The position numbers and the translations under genes are program-made. This document shows positions 1 to 11,888 of a DNA stretch of 64,000 nt, one piece after another. The stretch is from the NCBI GenBank assembly GCA_029226955.1, contig JAQXZA010000012.1:1-64000 (forward strand). Direction: 5' to 3'. The notes beneath the pieces are model-generated. The model was not told where the DNA came from. It saw nothing but the letters and a program-made list of their open reading frames with translations, and searched no databases. This DNA comes from Clostridia bacterium (lineage in GTDB: Bacteria; Bacillota; Clostridia; Oscillospirales; Acutalibacteraceae). Position 1 is the stretch's first letter, and each line of letters opens with the position of its first letter.

Positions 1-247
1 AATTCAAGCATTAAAATTTTTTAGATATAATATACAGATAAAATATATTTTTTTGTACAAGTGTCCAGTTTATGACATTGATTTCAGCAAAAGATTTTCA
101 ATTCTTATTGCCTGAAACAAATATATATGTTAAAATTATATGGTAAGCAATAATATTAAAAATATTAAAACAGACATTTACACTTTATAAAAATTATTGT
201 ATAGTAACTATATAAGAAAAGTTCAGAAAATAAAGGAAGTGTTGCTG
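1..247. other. AT-rich non-coding stretch upstream of tnpB
   Basis: Very AT-rich DNA with no convincing reading frame, RNA gene or clear transposon end. An AAGGAAG-like ribosome binding site at about 233-239 precedes the ATG at 248. The left end of the IS200/IS605-type element should lie here, but I cannot place it by eye, and no tnpA is present. Confidence 0.5.
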
Positions 248-1478
248 ATGAAAAAGACAAATAATTGTCTTTATGTTGAAAAACACATTATAAAACCATC
301 AAACCATTTCTTTACTATGCTTATGAATTTTTGCTTCTAAAAATCTATATAATCACGCTAACTATATAGTTCGTAAAGAATTTATAGATAATAACAAATG
401 GACAAGATATTCAGAACTTGACAAACTGTTGAAGTCAGATGAAGAATATCCTGATTATAAGAATATGCCTACTGCACAATCCGCACAGCAAACATTGAGG
501 TTACTCGATAAAAACTGGAAATCGTTTTTTAACAGCATAAAAGATTGGAGTAAACATAAAGACAAGTATCTCGGCAAACCTAAAATGCCGAAATATCTTA
601 AAAAGAATGGAAAATACGTACTTGTTCTTACAAATCAGAACTGCAAAATTAAAGATAACATTATTTGTTTTCCAAAGGTTTTTGGTAACTTTTGTATAAA
701 GCCTGTGTTTATCAACAGGAAAGATTTTAAGTCATTTCAACAGGTAAGAATTATTCCTCACAAAAATAAAATTGTAATCGAATTGATTTATGAAATTGAA
801 GTCATAAAAGAAACAAGCGACAACGGAAGATGTATAGGCATAGATATTGGAGTGAATAATCTTGCAACTGTATGTAACAATATCGGTGGAAATGCGTTTG
901 TAATCAACGGAAAACCATTAAAATCTATCAATCAGTTTTACAACAGGCAAGTCAGTCATTACAGAAAAGTATGTAAAAGAATGAACGGCACAGACTTTTC
1001 CAACAGAATGGATAAACTTACTGAAAAACGCAACTTAAAGATAGATGATTATTTACATAAAGCAAGCAGAAAAATCATTAAATACTGCACTGATAACCAA
1101 ATAAGTGTTATTGTAATAGGGCAAAACAAAGAATGGAAACAATCTTCTTTGCTTTCAAAGAAATTAAATCAGCACTTTGTTCAAATTCCTTTTGCAAGGT
1201 TCATTCAAATGATACAATACAAAGCAAAAGAAAAAGGTATAGCAGTCATATTGACCGAAGAAAGCTATACGAGCAGTACAAGTTTCATTGATGATGAAAT
1301 GCCTGTAAACAGAGAATTTAACAAAGTAAGAAGAATACACAGAGGGTTGTTTAAAAGCAATGATAATATTCTGATAAATGCTGATTTGAACGGAGCTTAT
1401 CAAATTTTAAATAAAGTATTCCCAATCAAATGGGATATAGGGTGTGCGTTGCACCCGTTTGTAGTAAACATATTTTAA
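248..1478 (+). pseudogene. tnpB: IS200/IS605-type TnpB (OrfB), frameshifted near its N-terminus
   Basis: This is the RNA-guided nuclease of IS200/IS605-type elements (TnpB, the ancestor of Cas12). An ATG at 248 after a plausible ribosome binding site opens a frame reading MKKTNNCLYVEKHI. It stops at TAA 338-340, and the downstream frame then continues the same protein (SKNLYNHANYIV...) from base 336. One extra base near 335 explains the shift: 1231 nt is 410 codons plus one. Visible motifs are the RuvC aspartate in GIDIGVNNLATV, the glutamate region EESYTSSTSF and the C-terminal NADLNGAYQI aspartate. The zinc-finger cysteines of many TnpBs are replaced by TSSTSFIDDE, as in one common TnpB subgroup. 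The intact frame from 429 lacks about 60 N-terminal residues, so the gene is probably inactive unless the shift is a sequencing error. Confidence 0.85.
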
Positions 1479-1575
1479 ACTATGTTGAACAATAAAGAAA
1501 AATATTTTTAATAAAATCTTTTATAAATTTTATTGTTTTTAATATTTTTTATAACGTTATCGGAGATGTATTTGT

Positions 1576-2127
1576 ATGTATGAGGAAATTAAAAAGCAAT
1601 CAAGAGATGCGGTTCTGGAAATAATCGAAAGGGCAAAGCTGACAAAGGGAGATGTTTTTGTTGTCGGCTGTTCGTCAAGCACAGTTGCGGGTGAGGATAT
1701 AGGCACAGCGTCAAGCATAGATATTGCCAAAGCTATATTTGACGGAATTTATCCCGAACTTACAAAGCGTGGAATTTTTCTGGCGGCACAATGCTGTGAA
1801 CACCTTAATCGTGCAATAATAACCGAAAAAGCCGTTGCTGTTGCACAAAACAGGGAAATAGTAAATGTCGTACCGCAGCCAAAAGCTGGTGGTTCTTTTG
1901 CCACAACGGCATATAATACTTTTAATGAACCTGTTGCCGTTGAACACATCAAAGCAGATGCCGGCATTGATATAGGTGGTGTGCTTATCGGTATGCACCT
2001 CAAAGAAGTTGCCGTTCCGCTGACGCTTAAAGTCAAGAAAATCGGTTCTGCAAATATTACAAGTGCAAGAACCAGACCGAAATTTATCGGCGGTGAACGT
2101 GCAAATTACAACGATGACCTTAAATAA
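1576..2127 (+). CDS. UPF0340/TIGR01440 family protein (YwlG-like)
   Basis: A 183-residue protein that aligns by eye over its whole length with the UPF0340 (TIGR01440, B. subtilis YwlG) family, which has no established biochemical role. Recognisable stretches are VVGCSSSTVAGEDIGTASS near residue 30 and AAQCCEHLNRAI near residue 75. Both are cysteine-containing and strongly conserved in the family. The ATG follows a GGAG about 10 bases upstream. It is probably co-transcribed with the HD-domain gene 21 bases downstream. I see no signal peptide or membrane segment, so it should be cytoplasmic. Confidence 0.88.
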   Translation: MYEEIKKQSRDAVLEIIERAKLTKGDVFVVGCSSSTVAGEDIGTASSIDIAKAIFDGIYPELTKRGIFLAAQCCEHLNRAIITEKAVAVAQNREIVNVVPQPKAGGSFATTAYNTFNEPVAVEHIKADAGIDIGGVLIGMHLKEVAVPLTLKVKKIGSANITSARTRPKFIGGERANYNDDLK

Positions 2128-2148
2128 TTTTACTGAAAGGCTGTACTT

Positions 2149-2730
2149 ATGGGATATAAAGAAGATTTTATAAATATTTACAACGAAAATATCAAGCGTG
2201 AGGGTGCGGACGAATTGCTTAACTGGTTGCAAAAAACAGACTTTTTTACAGCACCCGCAAGTTCAAAGTTTCATTGTGCCTGTGAACAGGGATTAGTTAT
2301 GCACAGTCTTAGCGTGTACAATGTTATGATGGAAAAGCATTTTAATTCTGAAACAGACAATGCCGAAAGTTTCGCAATTTGTGCATTACTGCACGATTTA
2401 TGCAAGGCACAATTCTACAAAGTGTCAACAAGGAACGTCAAGAATGAACAGACAGGTCAGTGGGAAAAACAGCCTTTTTATGCCGTTGATGACCTTTTTC
2501 CTTACGGTCACGGCGAAAAATCCGTTTTTCTGATTGAACGTTTTGTACGTCTGAAAACCACTGAGGCAATGGCTATAAGATGGCATATGGGCGGTTTTGA
2601 CGACTCAGCAAGGGGCGGCAGTTTTGCTATAAGTACCGCTTTTGAAAAATATCCGTTAGCCGTAAAACTTCATCTTGCCGACCTTGAATCCACTTATCTT
2701 CGTGAAAAAAATACTTCCGTTGTAAGATAA
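2149..2730 (+). CDS. HD-domain hydrolase
   Basis: A 193-residue protein with the metal-binding pattern of HD phosphohydrolases. An early histidine lies in LVMHSLSVYNV (about residue 51), the HD doublet in LLHDLCKA (about residue 84), and later histidines in YGHGEKS and RWHMGGFD. Members of this superfamily hydrolyse nucleotides or other phosphoesters. The substrate cannot be deduced here. The ATG follows GAAAGG, 21 bases after the YwlG-like gene, so the two look like one operon. The transcript probably ends at the hairpin at 2775-2828, shared with upp on the other strand. Confidence 0.82.
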   Translation: MGYKEDFINIYNENIKREGADELLNWLQKTDFFTAPASSKFHCACEQGLVMHSLSVYNVMMEKHFNSETDNAESFAICALLHDLCKAQFYKVSTRNVKNEQTGQWEKQPFYAVDDLFPYGHGEKSVFLIERFVRLKTTEAMAIRWHMGGFDDSARGGSFAISTAFEKYPLAVKLHLADLESTYLREKNTSVVR

Positions 2731-2774
2731 AATATCATATTTGCACTTTATACTTTGTTATACAGTCAAAAAAA

Positions 2775-2828
2775 TGAGCATATCAGCCGGACTCCTGATT
2801 TTTAAATCGTCCGTCACTGATATGCTCA
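2775..2828. terminator. Bidirectional intrinsic terminator
   Basis: A 12-bp perfect inverted repeat (TGAGCATATCAG at 2775-2786, its complement at 2817-2828) lies between the convergent HD hydrolase and upp genes. A-rich and T-rich runs flank both sides, so it can terminate both transcripts. Confidence 0.8.
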
Positions 2829-2844
2829 AAATTTTTATAATATT

Positions 2845-3480
2845 TTATTTTGTGCCGAAAATTCTGTCACCGGCATCACCAAGACCGGGGCAGATGTAGG
2901 CATTTTCATTAAGACATCTGTCTATATGTCCAACATAAATTTGAATGTCTGGGTGAGCCTGAGAGAGCTTTTCAATACCGCAAGGTGCAGCAATTATTGA
3001 CATAAATTTAATGTTTTTACCACCGTGCTGTTTGATAAGATTTACAGCGTCAACAGCCGAGCCGCCTGTTGCAAGCATAGGGTCAAGCACAAGTATTGTT
3101 CTCTGTTCAATCGGAGTTGGCAGTTTGCAGTAATATTCGTGCGGTATATGGGTAACTTCATCACGATAAAGTCCGATATGACCGACTTTTGCCGTAGGTA
3201 CAAGTGCAAGAACACCGCTTACCATACCAAGTCCGGCACGAAGAATAGGAACAATGGCTAATTTTTTGCCGACAATCATAGGTGTTTTGCATTTTTCGAT
3301 AGGTGTTTCAATTTCAACATCTTCAAGCGGCAAGTCACGAAGTGCCTCATAACTCATAAGCATTGCAATTTCTTCAACCAGTTTTCTGAACTCATTTGTG
3401 CCTGTTTCTTTGTTTCTGAGGATTGATATTTTGTGCTGTATCAAAGGGTGTTCAAATGTTGTTATTTTTCCCTGTGTCAT
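2845..3480 (-). CDS. upp: Uracil phosphoribosyltransferase
   Basis: Pyrimidine salvage enzyme converting uracil and PRPP to UMP in the cytoplasm. The 211-residue length is usual. The PRPP-binding segment [16 protein letters not shown] (about residues 130-145) is the family signature, and the C-terminal [13 protein letters not shown] is typical. An AGGAGG-like site lies directly upstream of the ATG at 3480. It stands alone between the shared terminator and a small membrane-protein gene on the same strand. Confidence 0.96.
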   Translation of the reverse strand: MTQGKITTFEHPLIQHKISILRNKETGTNEFRKLVEEIAMLMSYEALRDLPLEDVEIETPIEKCKTPMIVGKKLAIVPILRAGLGMVSGVLALVPTAKVGHIGLYRDEVTHIPHEYYCKLPTPIEQRTILVLDPMLATGGSAVDAVNLIKQHGGKNIKFMSIIAAPCGIEKLSQAHPDIQIYVGHIDRCLNENAYICPGLGDAGDRIFGTK

Positions 3481-3590
3481 TTTTAATGTCCTCCTTTAAT
3501 TATTATATAATTTCTATAAAATATTTTAAAACAAATAATAAAATATGTCAATAAAAATGCAGCATTACATTTCTGTAATACCGCAAAATT

Positions 3591-3986
3591 TCAAAAATCC
3601 AGTTTTTTCTTTATGATATTGCATACGGCGACAATAGGAATGGACAACAACCCCCATAGTACACTGTACAAAGCACAAATCTGACCGCATAAATTTATCG
3701 GTATTGCTGAATAGTCCCACACATTCATTTTGCCCCATATATTTATTATACAGCCGGCAACAAACTCTATTGCAGTAATAACAGCACTGCCTATTATACA
3801 TTTTTGCCACAATGCAGCGTTTACTGCCTTTGTAAACAGCCTGTACAGTATAACAAAGCATATTCCACCAGTTATAAGCATTGTCCAGTGAGTGTATTTT
3901 CTCCACAGAATTTCAATCAATCCGTATGCAATACCGCCTATTGCGAACAATGCAATATCACATTCAATTTTTCTTTTCATATACAA
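3591..3986 (-). CDS. Small integral membrane protein, CmpB-type (putative ABC transporter permease family)
   Basis: A 131-residue protein with four to five hydrophobic helices. The segment WDYSAIPINLCGQICALYS and the following LWGLL resemble the conserved part of the ABC_trans_CmpB family (PF06541). Proteins of that family are annotated as putative permeases, though transport has not been shown for most. The start may be at MYMKRK or MKRK; an AGGTGG-like site lies upstream of the former. No ATPase partner is adjacent. The function is unknown beyond a membrane location. Confidence 0.65.
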   Translation of the reverse strand: MYMKRKIECDIALFAIGGIAYGLIEILWRKYTHWTMLITGGICFVILYRLFTKAVNAALWQKCIIGSAVITAIEFVAGCIINIWGKMNVWDYSAIPINLCGQICALYSVLWGLLSIPIVAVCNIIKKKLDF

Positions 3987-4059
3987 ATACCACCTTTTAG
4001 TTAGTATTTGTATTTTCTGAGAAAATATCAGGAAGTTTTAAGAATTTTTTAATTCTTTG

Positions 4060-5325
4060 TTATTGTCTTGCTTTTCTGTTAAGATATTTAGCCTTGTATT
4101 TTGAATATACTATGGTCTGGTCGTGATAAAGTCCGTAATATCCCGACAGGAAATAGCTTACGGCAACGGCAATCATAAAGTAGGGAATACCGCCTGCACC
4201 AAAAAGTTCAAAGCTGATAAGTATTGATGTAACAGGGCAGTTTGTAACTCCACAGAAAAGTGCAATCAGTCCGACAGCGGCACATACTGACGGTGAAAAT
4301 CCGATAATATTGCCGAATGTACAGCCGAGAGTTGCACCGATAAAAAACGACGGAACAATTTCGCCGCCCCTGAAACCCGCCTCAATGGTAATTGCGGTAA
4401 AAATCATTTTGAGTATAAAAGCATAAGGAACAGCCTCACCTTGAAGAGCCTTTGTAACTACGGGAATACCGGCACCGTTATAATCGTGAGTGTTCAGAGC
4501 AAACGTTAATATAACAACGGCAGAGCCAGCAAGAAAAATTCTGATATACGGATTTTTGAGATATTTTCTGAAAAGGTCGCCCGTAGTATGAAGAAGAATA
4601 CAGAAAATAACGCTTACAGCCGCACAAATTGCCGCAAGACAAACTATTTCAAAAGCACTGAGAATATCAAGCGACGGAAATTCAATAAAGTTGAAATTTT
4701 CTCCTCTTATGCCGAAATTCGTTGCAAAATATGACGCAATAAGCGACGAAAAAACACAGGGAACAAGGGCGGCATAATACATTACGCCTATGCTTACAAC
4801 TTCCATTGAAAATACAGCCGCCGCCATAGGAGTACCGAATACAGCCGCAAATGCCGCACTCATACCGCACATAATCACAACACGCTTGTCAACGTCATCA
4901 AGTCTGAACAATTTACCGAGCTGACTTCCGATACTTCCGCCAAGCTGTAAAGCTGCACCCTCACGACCGGCAGAACCGCCGAACAAATGCGTAAGAATTG
5001 TGGAAATAAATATCAGCGGTGCCATTTTAAACGGAATTTCGCTTTGTGCGTGTATTGTAGAAATAACAAGGTTTGTGCCTTTGTCGTTTTTGTATTTGAA
5101 AATACTGTAAAGAAACACAGTCAGAATACCGGCAAGCGGCAAAAAATAAATTATATAGTCGTTTTTTTCACGGAAATCTGTTGCAGCATTCATACAAAAT
5201 GCGAATAATGTACTGAATCCGCCTACAACAAGTCCTACGATTATTGAAATAATCGTCCATTTTAAGAACAGCTTTATATTATGCCATAATTTTTTTCCGT
5301 ATGCTTTTACAAACTTTTTGAACAT
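4060..5325 (-). CDS. CLC-family anion transporter, probably the fluoride/proton antiporter type
   Basis: A polytopic membrane protein of 421 residues with the CLC fold. GSAGREGAALQLGGS (about residue 115) carries the gating glutamate of the GREG motif. FRGGEIVPSFFIGATLG (about residue 320) matches the helix-N region. The GSGIP motif of ordinary chloride CLCs is missing: the equivalent segment reads KGTNLVIST. Together with GGEIVP...FFIGATLG this resembles the CLC-F group that exports fluoride. That is inference, since no fluoride riboswitch is visible and the gene lies 14 bases after ligA, apparently in the ligA transcript. The alternative is a chloride channel or antiporter. Confidence 0.85.
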   Translation of the reverse strand: MFKKFVKAYGKKLWHNIKLFLKWTIISIIVGLVVGGFSTLFAFCMNAATDFREKNDYIIYFLPLAGILTVFLYSIFKYKNDKGTNLVISTIHAQSEIPFKMAPLIFISTILTHLFGGSAGREGAALQLGGSIGSQLGKLFRLDDVDKRVVIMCGMSAAFAAVFGTPMAAAVFSMEVVSIGVMYYAALVPCVFSSLIASYFATNFGIRGENFNFIEFPSLDILSAFEIVCLAAICAAVSVIFCILLHTTGDLFRKYLKNPYIRIFLAGSAVVILTFALNTHDYNGAGIPVVTKALQGEAVPYAFILKMIFTAITIEAGFRGGEIVPSFFIGATLGCTFGNIIGFSPSVCAAVGLIALFCGVTNCPVTSILISFELFGAGGIPYFMIAVAVSYFLSGYYGLYHDQTIVYSKYKAKYLNRKARQ

Positions 5326-5339
5326 CTGTTTAACCGCCT

Positions 5340-7911
<2,572 letters not shown>

Positions 7912-7915
<4 letters not shown>

Positions 7916-8838
7916 TTATCGCTTAATTCCTCCGCAATATTCATTATACGCTGCAAACGGTGATTTACTCCTGAACGGCTTATCGGCGGAGTGAGTGCGG
8001 CTCCGAGTTCACGCAGATTAAATTCAGGATTTTCCAGTCTGATAATCGCAAGTGCTTTCAGGTCGTCAGGAAGATAATTAAGTCCACGTTTTTCTTTGAT
8101 AATGTTTATTGCATAAAGCTGTTTTGCGGAAGCTGTTGCCGTTTTATTGATGTTAGCCGTTTCAGAATTTATTTTTCTGTTGATGTTATTCCGCACTGAT
8201 TTCATCATTTTTTTCTGCATAATGGTCAGCGACGCCATAGGTGCCCCCATATATGTCAGCATATCAGCTATGTTTTCACTGCCCTTTATATATACAATAT
8301 AGCTGCCTTTTCTGTTGACAATATGCGGTTCGGTGTTTATTTCGTCAATTTCCGAAATGATTTTTTCGAGGTCTGACGCAAGATTCTTATGCGGTACGAC
8401 AAATTCAAGATGATAATCCTTTTCGGGATTGGTTACATTACCGCACGAGAGAAAAACCCCACGCAAAAACAGTGCCATACAGTCATCAATGTCTATGTTT
8501 GCCCTGTTGATTCTTAAATTAAGCTGTTTAGGACTATGACCGAAAAAATCATAAATTTTTGCACATTCGTTTTTATCAGGAACAGACAAAGAAAAGATTT
8601 TATTTTCTCCGCCTCGCCTTGTAAGTTTTATTTCAAGTTCAACTATCGTTCCCGTAAGTGATGAAAGCATTTCAGAAAAAGTTCGTGCGACAGGCTGACA
8701 TTCCGTTGTAAGCGACAGTGATGACGCAGAAAAGGTTCTTGAAAAAAGCACCATTCCATAAACCATAGCTGTTTCTTCTTCTTTATTATGTACTTTTGTT
8801 TTGCATAATTCGGTTTTGGTTTCCTTTGAAAATGACAT
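7912..8838 (-). CDS. whiA: DNA-binding regulator WhiA
   Basis: A 308-residue WhiA/YvcL orthologue. The N-terminal half has the degenerate LAGLIDADG-endonuclease fold (CMALFLRGVFLSCGNVTNPEKDYH). The C-terminal helix-turn-helix ends in LTPPISRSGVNHRLQRI. WhiA controls sporulation in Streptomyces and affects cell division and chromosome segregation in Firmicutes. It lies 12 bases after rapZ. The usual third member of this cluster, yvcK, is absent between them. Confidence 0.95.
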
Positions 8839-8850
8839 TTTTTATCACCG

Positions 8851-9714
8851 TTAATTTTTTTCTATATCTCTGTGGTGTACTATAACCCGATGACCCGTTT
8901 CAAGAATATGGTCATAGAGTACCCTTGTAAATGTTACTGAACGGTGCTTTCCGCCTGTACAGCCAACAGCAATAACAAGCTGGCTTTTTCCCTCCGAAAG
9001 ATACAGCGGCAGTGAATAATCGACAAGCGAAAGCATACGTTCAGCATATCCTTTTGACTGTTCAAATTTCATAACATAATCATATACACACGAATCAAGA
9101 CCTGTGTGATGTTTTAATTCGGGTATATAAAAAGGATTTGGCAGACAGCGTACATCAAATACTAAATCAGCCTCTGACGGCAATCCGTATTTAAAGCCGA
9201 ATGACATACAGGTTACTGTCATTCCCATTGACGCATTGCCTAAAAATAGAGAAGTTATCCGCTCTTTAAGCTGTGTAGGGGAGAGCAGAGAAGTGTCAAT
9301 TACATAGTCTGCACGAGCCTTAACAGGCATAAGTATTTCTCTTTCAAGATGTACAGCCTCTTCAGTTGAACCGAGATAATTGTCACTCAGCGGGTGTTTT
9401 CTTCTTGTTTCCTTGAATCGTCTTAAAATTACATCATCACGAGCGTCAAGAAAGAGAATTTTATATTTCTTGTTTGCGGCTTGCAGTTTGTCAAGAGATT
9501 CAAAAAGATTGTCGAATACATCACCGGCACGAATATCAGTAACAACGGCAATTTTTTTCATATGTTTGTCTGATGACTTTTCGCAAAGCTCATAAAATGT
9601 TGAAACAAGCATAGGAGGAATATTGTCAACACAGTAATAGCCTATATCTTCCATATTTCTCATAGCAATCGACTTGCCTGCACCTGACAGACCCGTTATA
9701 ATAATAAATTCCAT
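8851..9714 (-). CDS. rapZ: RapZ/YvcJ nucleotide-binding protein
   Basis: A P-loop protein of 287 residues. The N-terminal Walker A is GLSGAGKS. DARDDVILRRFKETRRKHPL is conserved, as is the C-terminal VAVGCTGGKHRSVTF. In E. coli RapZ is an adaptor for RNase E acting on the GlmZ RNA; in B. subtilis YvcJ hydrolyses GTP and affects competence. I chose the ATG at 9714 (MEFIIITG), since the AGGGGAT site then has normal spacing. A TTG three codons upstream would sit directly on that site. Between murB and whiA in one operon. Confidence 0.94.
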   Translation of the reverse strand: MEFIIITGLSGAGKSIAMRNMEDIGYYCVDNIPPMLVSTFYELCEKSSDKHMKKIAVVTDIRAGDVFDNLFESLDKLQAANKKYKILFLDARDDVILRRFKETRRKHPLSDNYLGSTEEAVHLEREILMPVKARADYVIDTSLLSPTQLKERITSLFLGNASMGMTVTCMSFGFKYGLPSEADLVFDVRCLPNPFYIPELKHHTGLDSCVYDYVMKFEQSKGYAERMLSLVDYSLPLYLSEGKSQLVIAVGCTGGKHRSVTFTRVLYDHILETGHRVIVHHRDIEKN

Positions 9715-9758
9715 AAAATTCAATCCCCTGACTTTGTTAAGAGCATTTTTTTGATTTT

Positions 9759-10670
9759 TTATTCAATGTACTTTATTTCACAGCAAAGTTCCACTCCGGT
9801 TTGTTCTTTTACAACTTTTTTGATATGTTCAATAAGCTGTTTTACATCTTTTGCCGTTGCGTTTCCATTGTTGATGATAAAGCCTGAATGTTTTTCGCTT
9901 ACCTGTGCGTCACCTATTGAAAATCCTTTCAGTCCGCAGCTTTCAATAAGTGCAGCGGCAAAATATCCCTCAGGACGTTTAAAAACACTTCCGGCACTCG
10001 GACGGTTAAGTGGCTGTTTTGTTTTTCGTCTGTTCATAAGTTCGTCCATACGTGAGCATATTTCAGCCTGACTTTTAGGTTCAAGTTTAAACGTCACATC
10101 AGTGATTACATAGTTGCTGTCTGAATAAGCACTGTGACGGTAAGAAAAATCCAGTTCATCACCGCTGAATGATTTTATATTGCCGTCGCTGTCCATATAT
10201 TCAGAGCTTATTACAACATCTTTTATTTCTCCGCCATAGGCACCGGCATTCATATATACGGCACCACCGACAGAACCTGGAATACCCCACGCAAACTCCA
10301 TTCCGCCAAGCGACTCATTACGTGCAAATACACAAAGTCCCGCAAGCGTTACACCGGCACCGCACTTGACAATGTTTTTGTCGGATTCCAATAATGTAAT
10401 TTTTGTGAAATCGCCACCAAGTTTTATAACCACTCCTTTGATACCGTTGTCAGAAACCAGAAGATTTGAGCCAAGTCCGAGTATAAAATAGGGAATATTG
10501 TATTTTTTACAGGTTTTCATAACATTGCTAAGTGCGTTTTTGTTTTTTACCTCGCAAAAACATTCAGCATTGCCGCCTATACGAAAACTTGTATGAAGGT
10601 TCATAGGCTCGTTTTCATATACATCAGTATCATCACATTTTATATATTCAATAAATTCAGTATTTATCAT
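9759..10670 (-). CDS. murB: UDP-N-acetylenolpyruvoylglucosamine reductase
   Basis: FAD enzyme that makes UDP-MurNAc, the second committed step of peptidoglycan synthesis. The 303-residue length is typical of the type II enzyme. FAD-binding segments are FILGLGSNLLVSD and GIPGSVGGAVYMNAGAYGGEI. The catalytic serine lies in AGSVFKRP, and the family's conserved C-terminal part follows (HSGFIINNGNATAKDV). I chose the ATG at 10670 because GAGG lies nine bases upstream; the in-frame ATG at 10685 overlaps that site. The rapZ gene follows within 50 bases. Confidence 0.96.
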   Translation of the reverse strand: MINTEFIEYIKCDDTDVYENEPMNLHTSFRIGGNAECFCEVKNKNALSNVMKTCKKYNIPYFILGLGSNLLVSDNGIKGVVIKLGGDFTKITLLESDKNIVKCGAGVTLAGLCVFARNESLGGMEFAWGIPGSVGGAVYMNAGAYGGEIKDVVISSEYMDSDGNIKSFSGDELDFSYRHSAYSDSNYVITDVTFKLEPKSQAEICSRMDELMNRRKTKQPLNRPSAGSVFKRPEGYFAAALIESCGLKGFSIGDAQVSEKHSGFIINNGNATAKDVKQLIEHIKKVVKEQTGVELCCEIKYIE

Positions 10671-10755
10671 AAAATAATACCTCATAGTAAAAGTAATAGT
10701 CTGATTTTATAAAATTGAAAATCGGGAATAAAATAATAGTTTTATCATTATTTTA

Positions 10756-11724
10756 TTAAAATTCAAGTTCTTTAATAACCTTTTTTTCTTCCTGTTCCTC
10801 AGGATATTCAAGTCCGAGAGCCGCAAAAAGTTCCTGTGCCGCATTATAACCCATTTTTCTCTGACGGTTGTTCATAGCGGCAACCTCAATAATAACCGCA
10901 AGGTTACGACCTGGTTTTACCGGTATAGTGAGAATAGGCACTTCATTTCCGAGAATTTCAGTCATTTCATTGCTCATTCCCATACGGTCATATACTTTTT
11001 TGTTATCCCATATTTCTAAATTGATTACCATATCTATTTTTTCGGTCATTTTAACCGAACCCATACCAAATATGCGTCTTGCGTTGATTATACCTATACC
11101 TCTGAGTTCGATAAAATGTCGTATATTTTCAGGAGCAGAGCCTACAAGAGAATTTTTTGAAACACGTCTTATTTCAACGGCGTCATCTGCAATAAGACGG
11201 TGTCCACGTTTTATAAGTTCTATTGCGGTTTCACTTTTTCCTACTCCGCTGTCACCCACAAGCAGAAGTCCTTCACCGTAAACTTCTACCAGTACGCCGT
11301 GACGTGTTACACGTGGGGCAAGTTCAACATTAAGATAAGATACCAGTGCTGCTGTAATTGACGAAGTTGACTCACTTGAACGCAGTACGGGAATCTGATA
11401 TTTTTCAGCGGCAGACATCAGTTCACCATACGGAATGATGTTTCTTGTAACTATAATTGCAGGAGGCTGCAAGGCGAAAATTCTGTCAAGTACATGAAAA
11501 CGCTGTTCAGGACTGAAACGGTTAAGATAGCTGTTTTCGGTATTGCCGAAAATAATTATTCTTGAATTGTCAAAATAGTCAAGAAATCCGGTAAGTTCCA
11601 GTCCGGGTCTGCTGACATCTCTTGAATAAATCAGTATTTCCTCAGGATTTTTAGGCATATATGCTATATCAAGTTCAACTTCTTTTATAATCTTTGAAAG
11701 TGTTACTGAAAATCTGTTCTCCAT
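10756..11724 (-). CDS. hprK: HPr kinase/phosphorylase
   Basis: Bifunctional enzyme that phosphorylates HPr at Ser46 and reverses this, controlling carbon catabolite repression. It has 322 residues. The Walker A is GDSGVGKSETAIELI (about residue 150) and the family signature IELRGIGIINARRIFG follows (about residue 200). The ATG at 11724 (MENRF) has an AGG eight bases upstream; an in-frame GTG three codons earlier overlaps it. First gene of the minus-strand run hprK-murB-rapZ-whiA-vanZ-ligA-clc. Its promoter must lie in 11734-11880, facing the glycosyltransferase gene. Confidence 0.96.
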   Translation of the reverse strand: MENRFSVTLSKIIKEVELDIAYMPKNPEEILIYSRDVSRPGLELTGFLDYFDNSRIIIFGNTENSYLNRFSPEQRFHVLDRIFALQPPAIIVTRNIIPYGELMSAAEKYQIPVLRSSESTSSITAALVSYLNVELAPRVTRHGVLVEVYGEGLLLVGDSGVGKSETAIELIKRGHRLIADDAVEIRRVSKNSLVGSAPENIRHFIELRGIGIINARRIFGMGSVKMTEKIDMVINLEIWDNKKVYDRMGMSNEMTEILGNEVPILTIPVKPGRNLAVIIEVAAMNNRQRKMGYNAAQELFAALGLEYPEEQEEKKVIKELEF

Positions 11725-11888
11725 AAAAAGCACCTGCTTTCTTTTATTTTTACAATATATACATTATAACCTATTTCATTATGTTTTTAAAGAGCATTTT
11801 TGTTTTTATATCAATAAATTTGATAAAATCTCTTTTTTATATAAGATGATTATGTTATAATAAGATAAAAAATCCGGGTGGTAACGAA

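Noticed and set aside
5326-5339. Fluoride riboswitch before the CLC gene
   Set aside because: The gap to ligA is 14 bases; there is no room for the aptamer.
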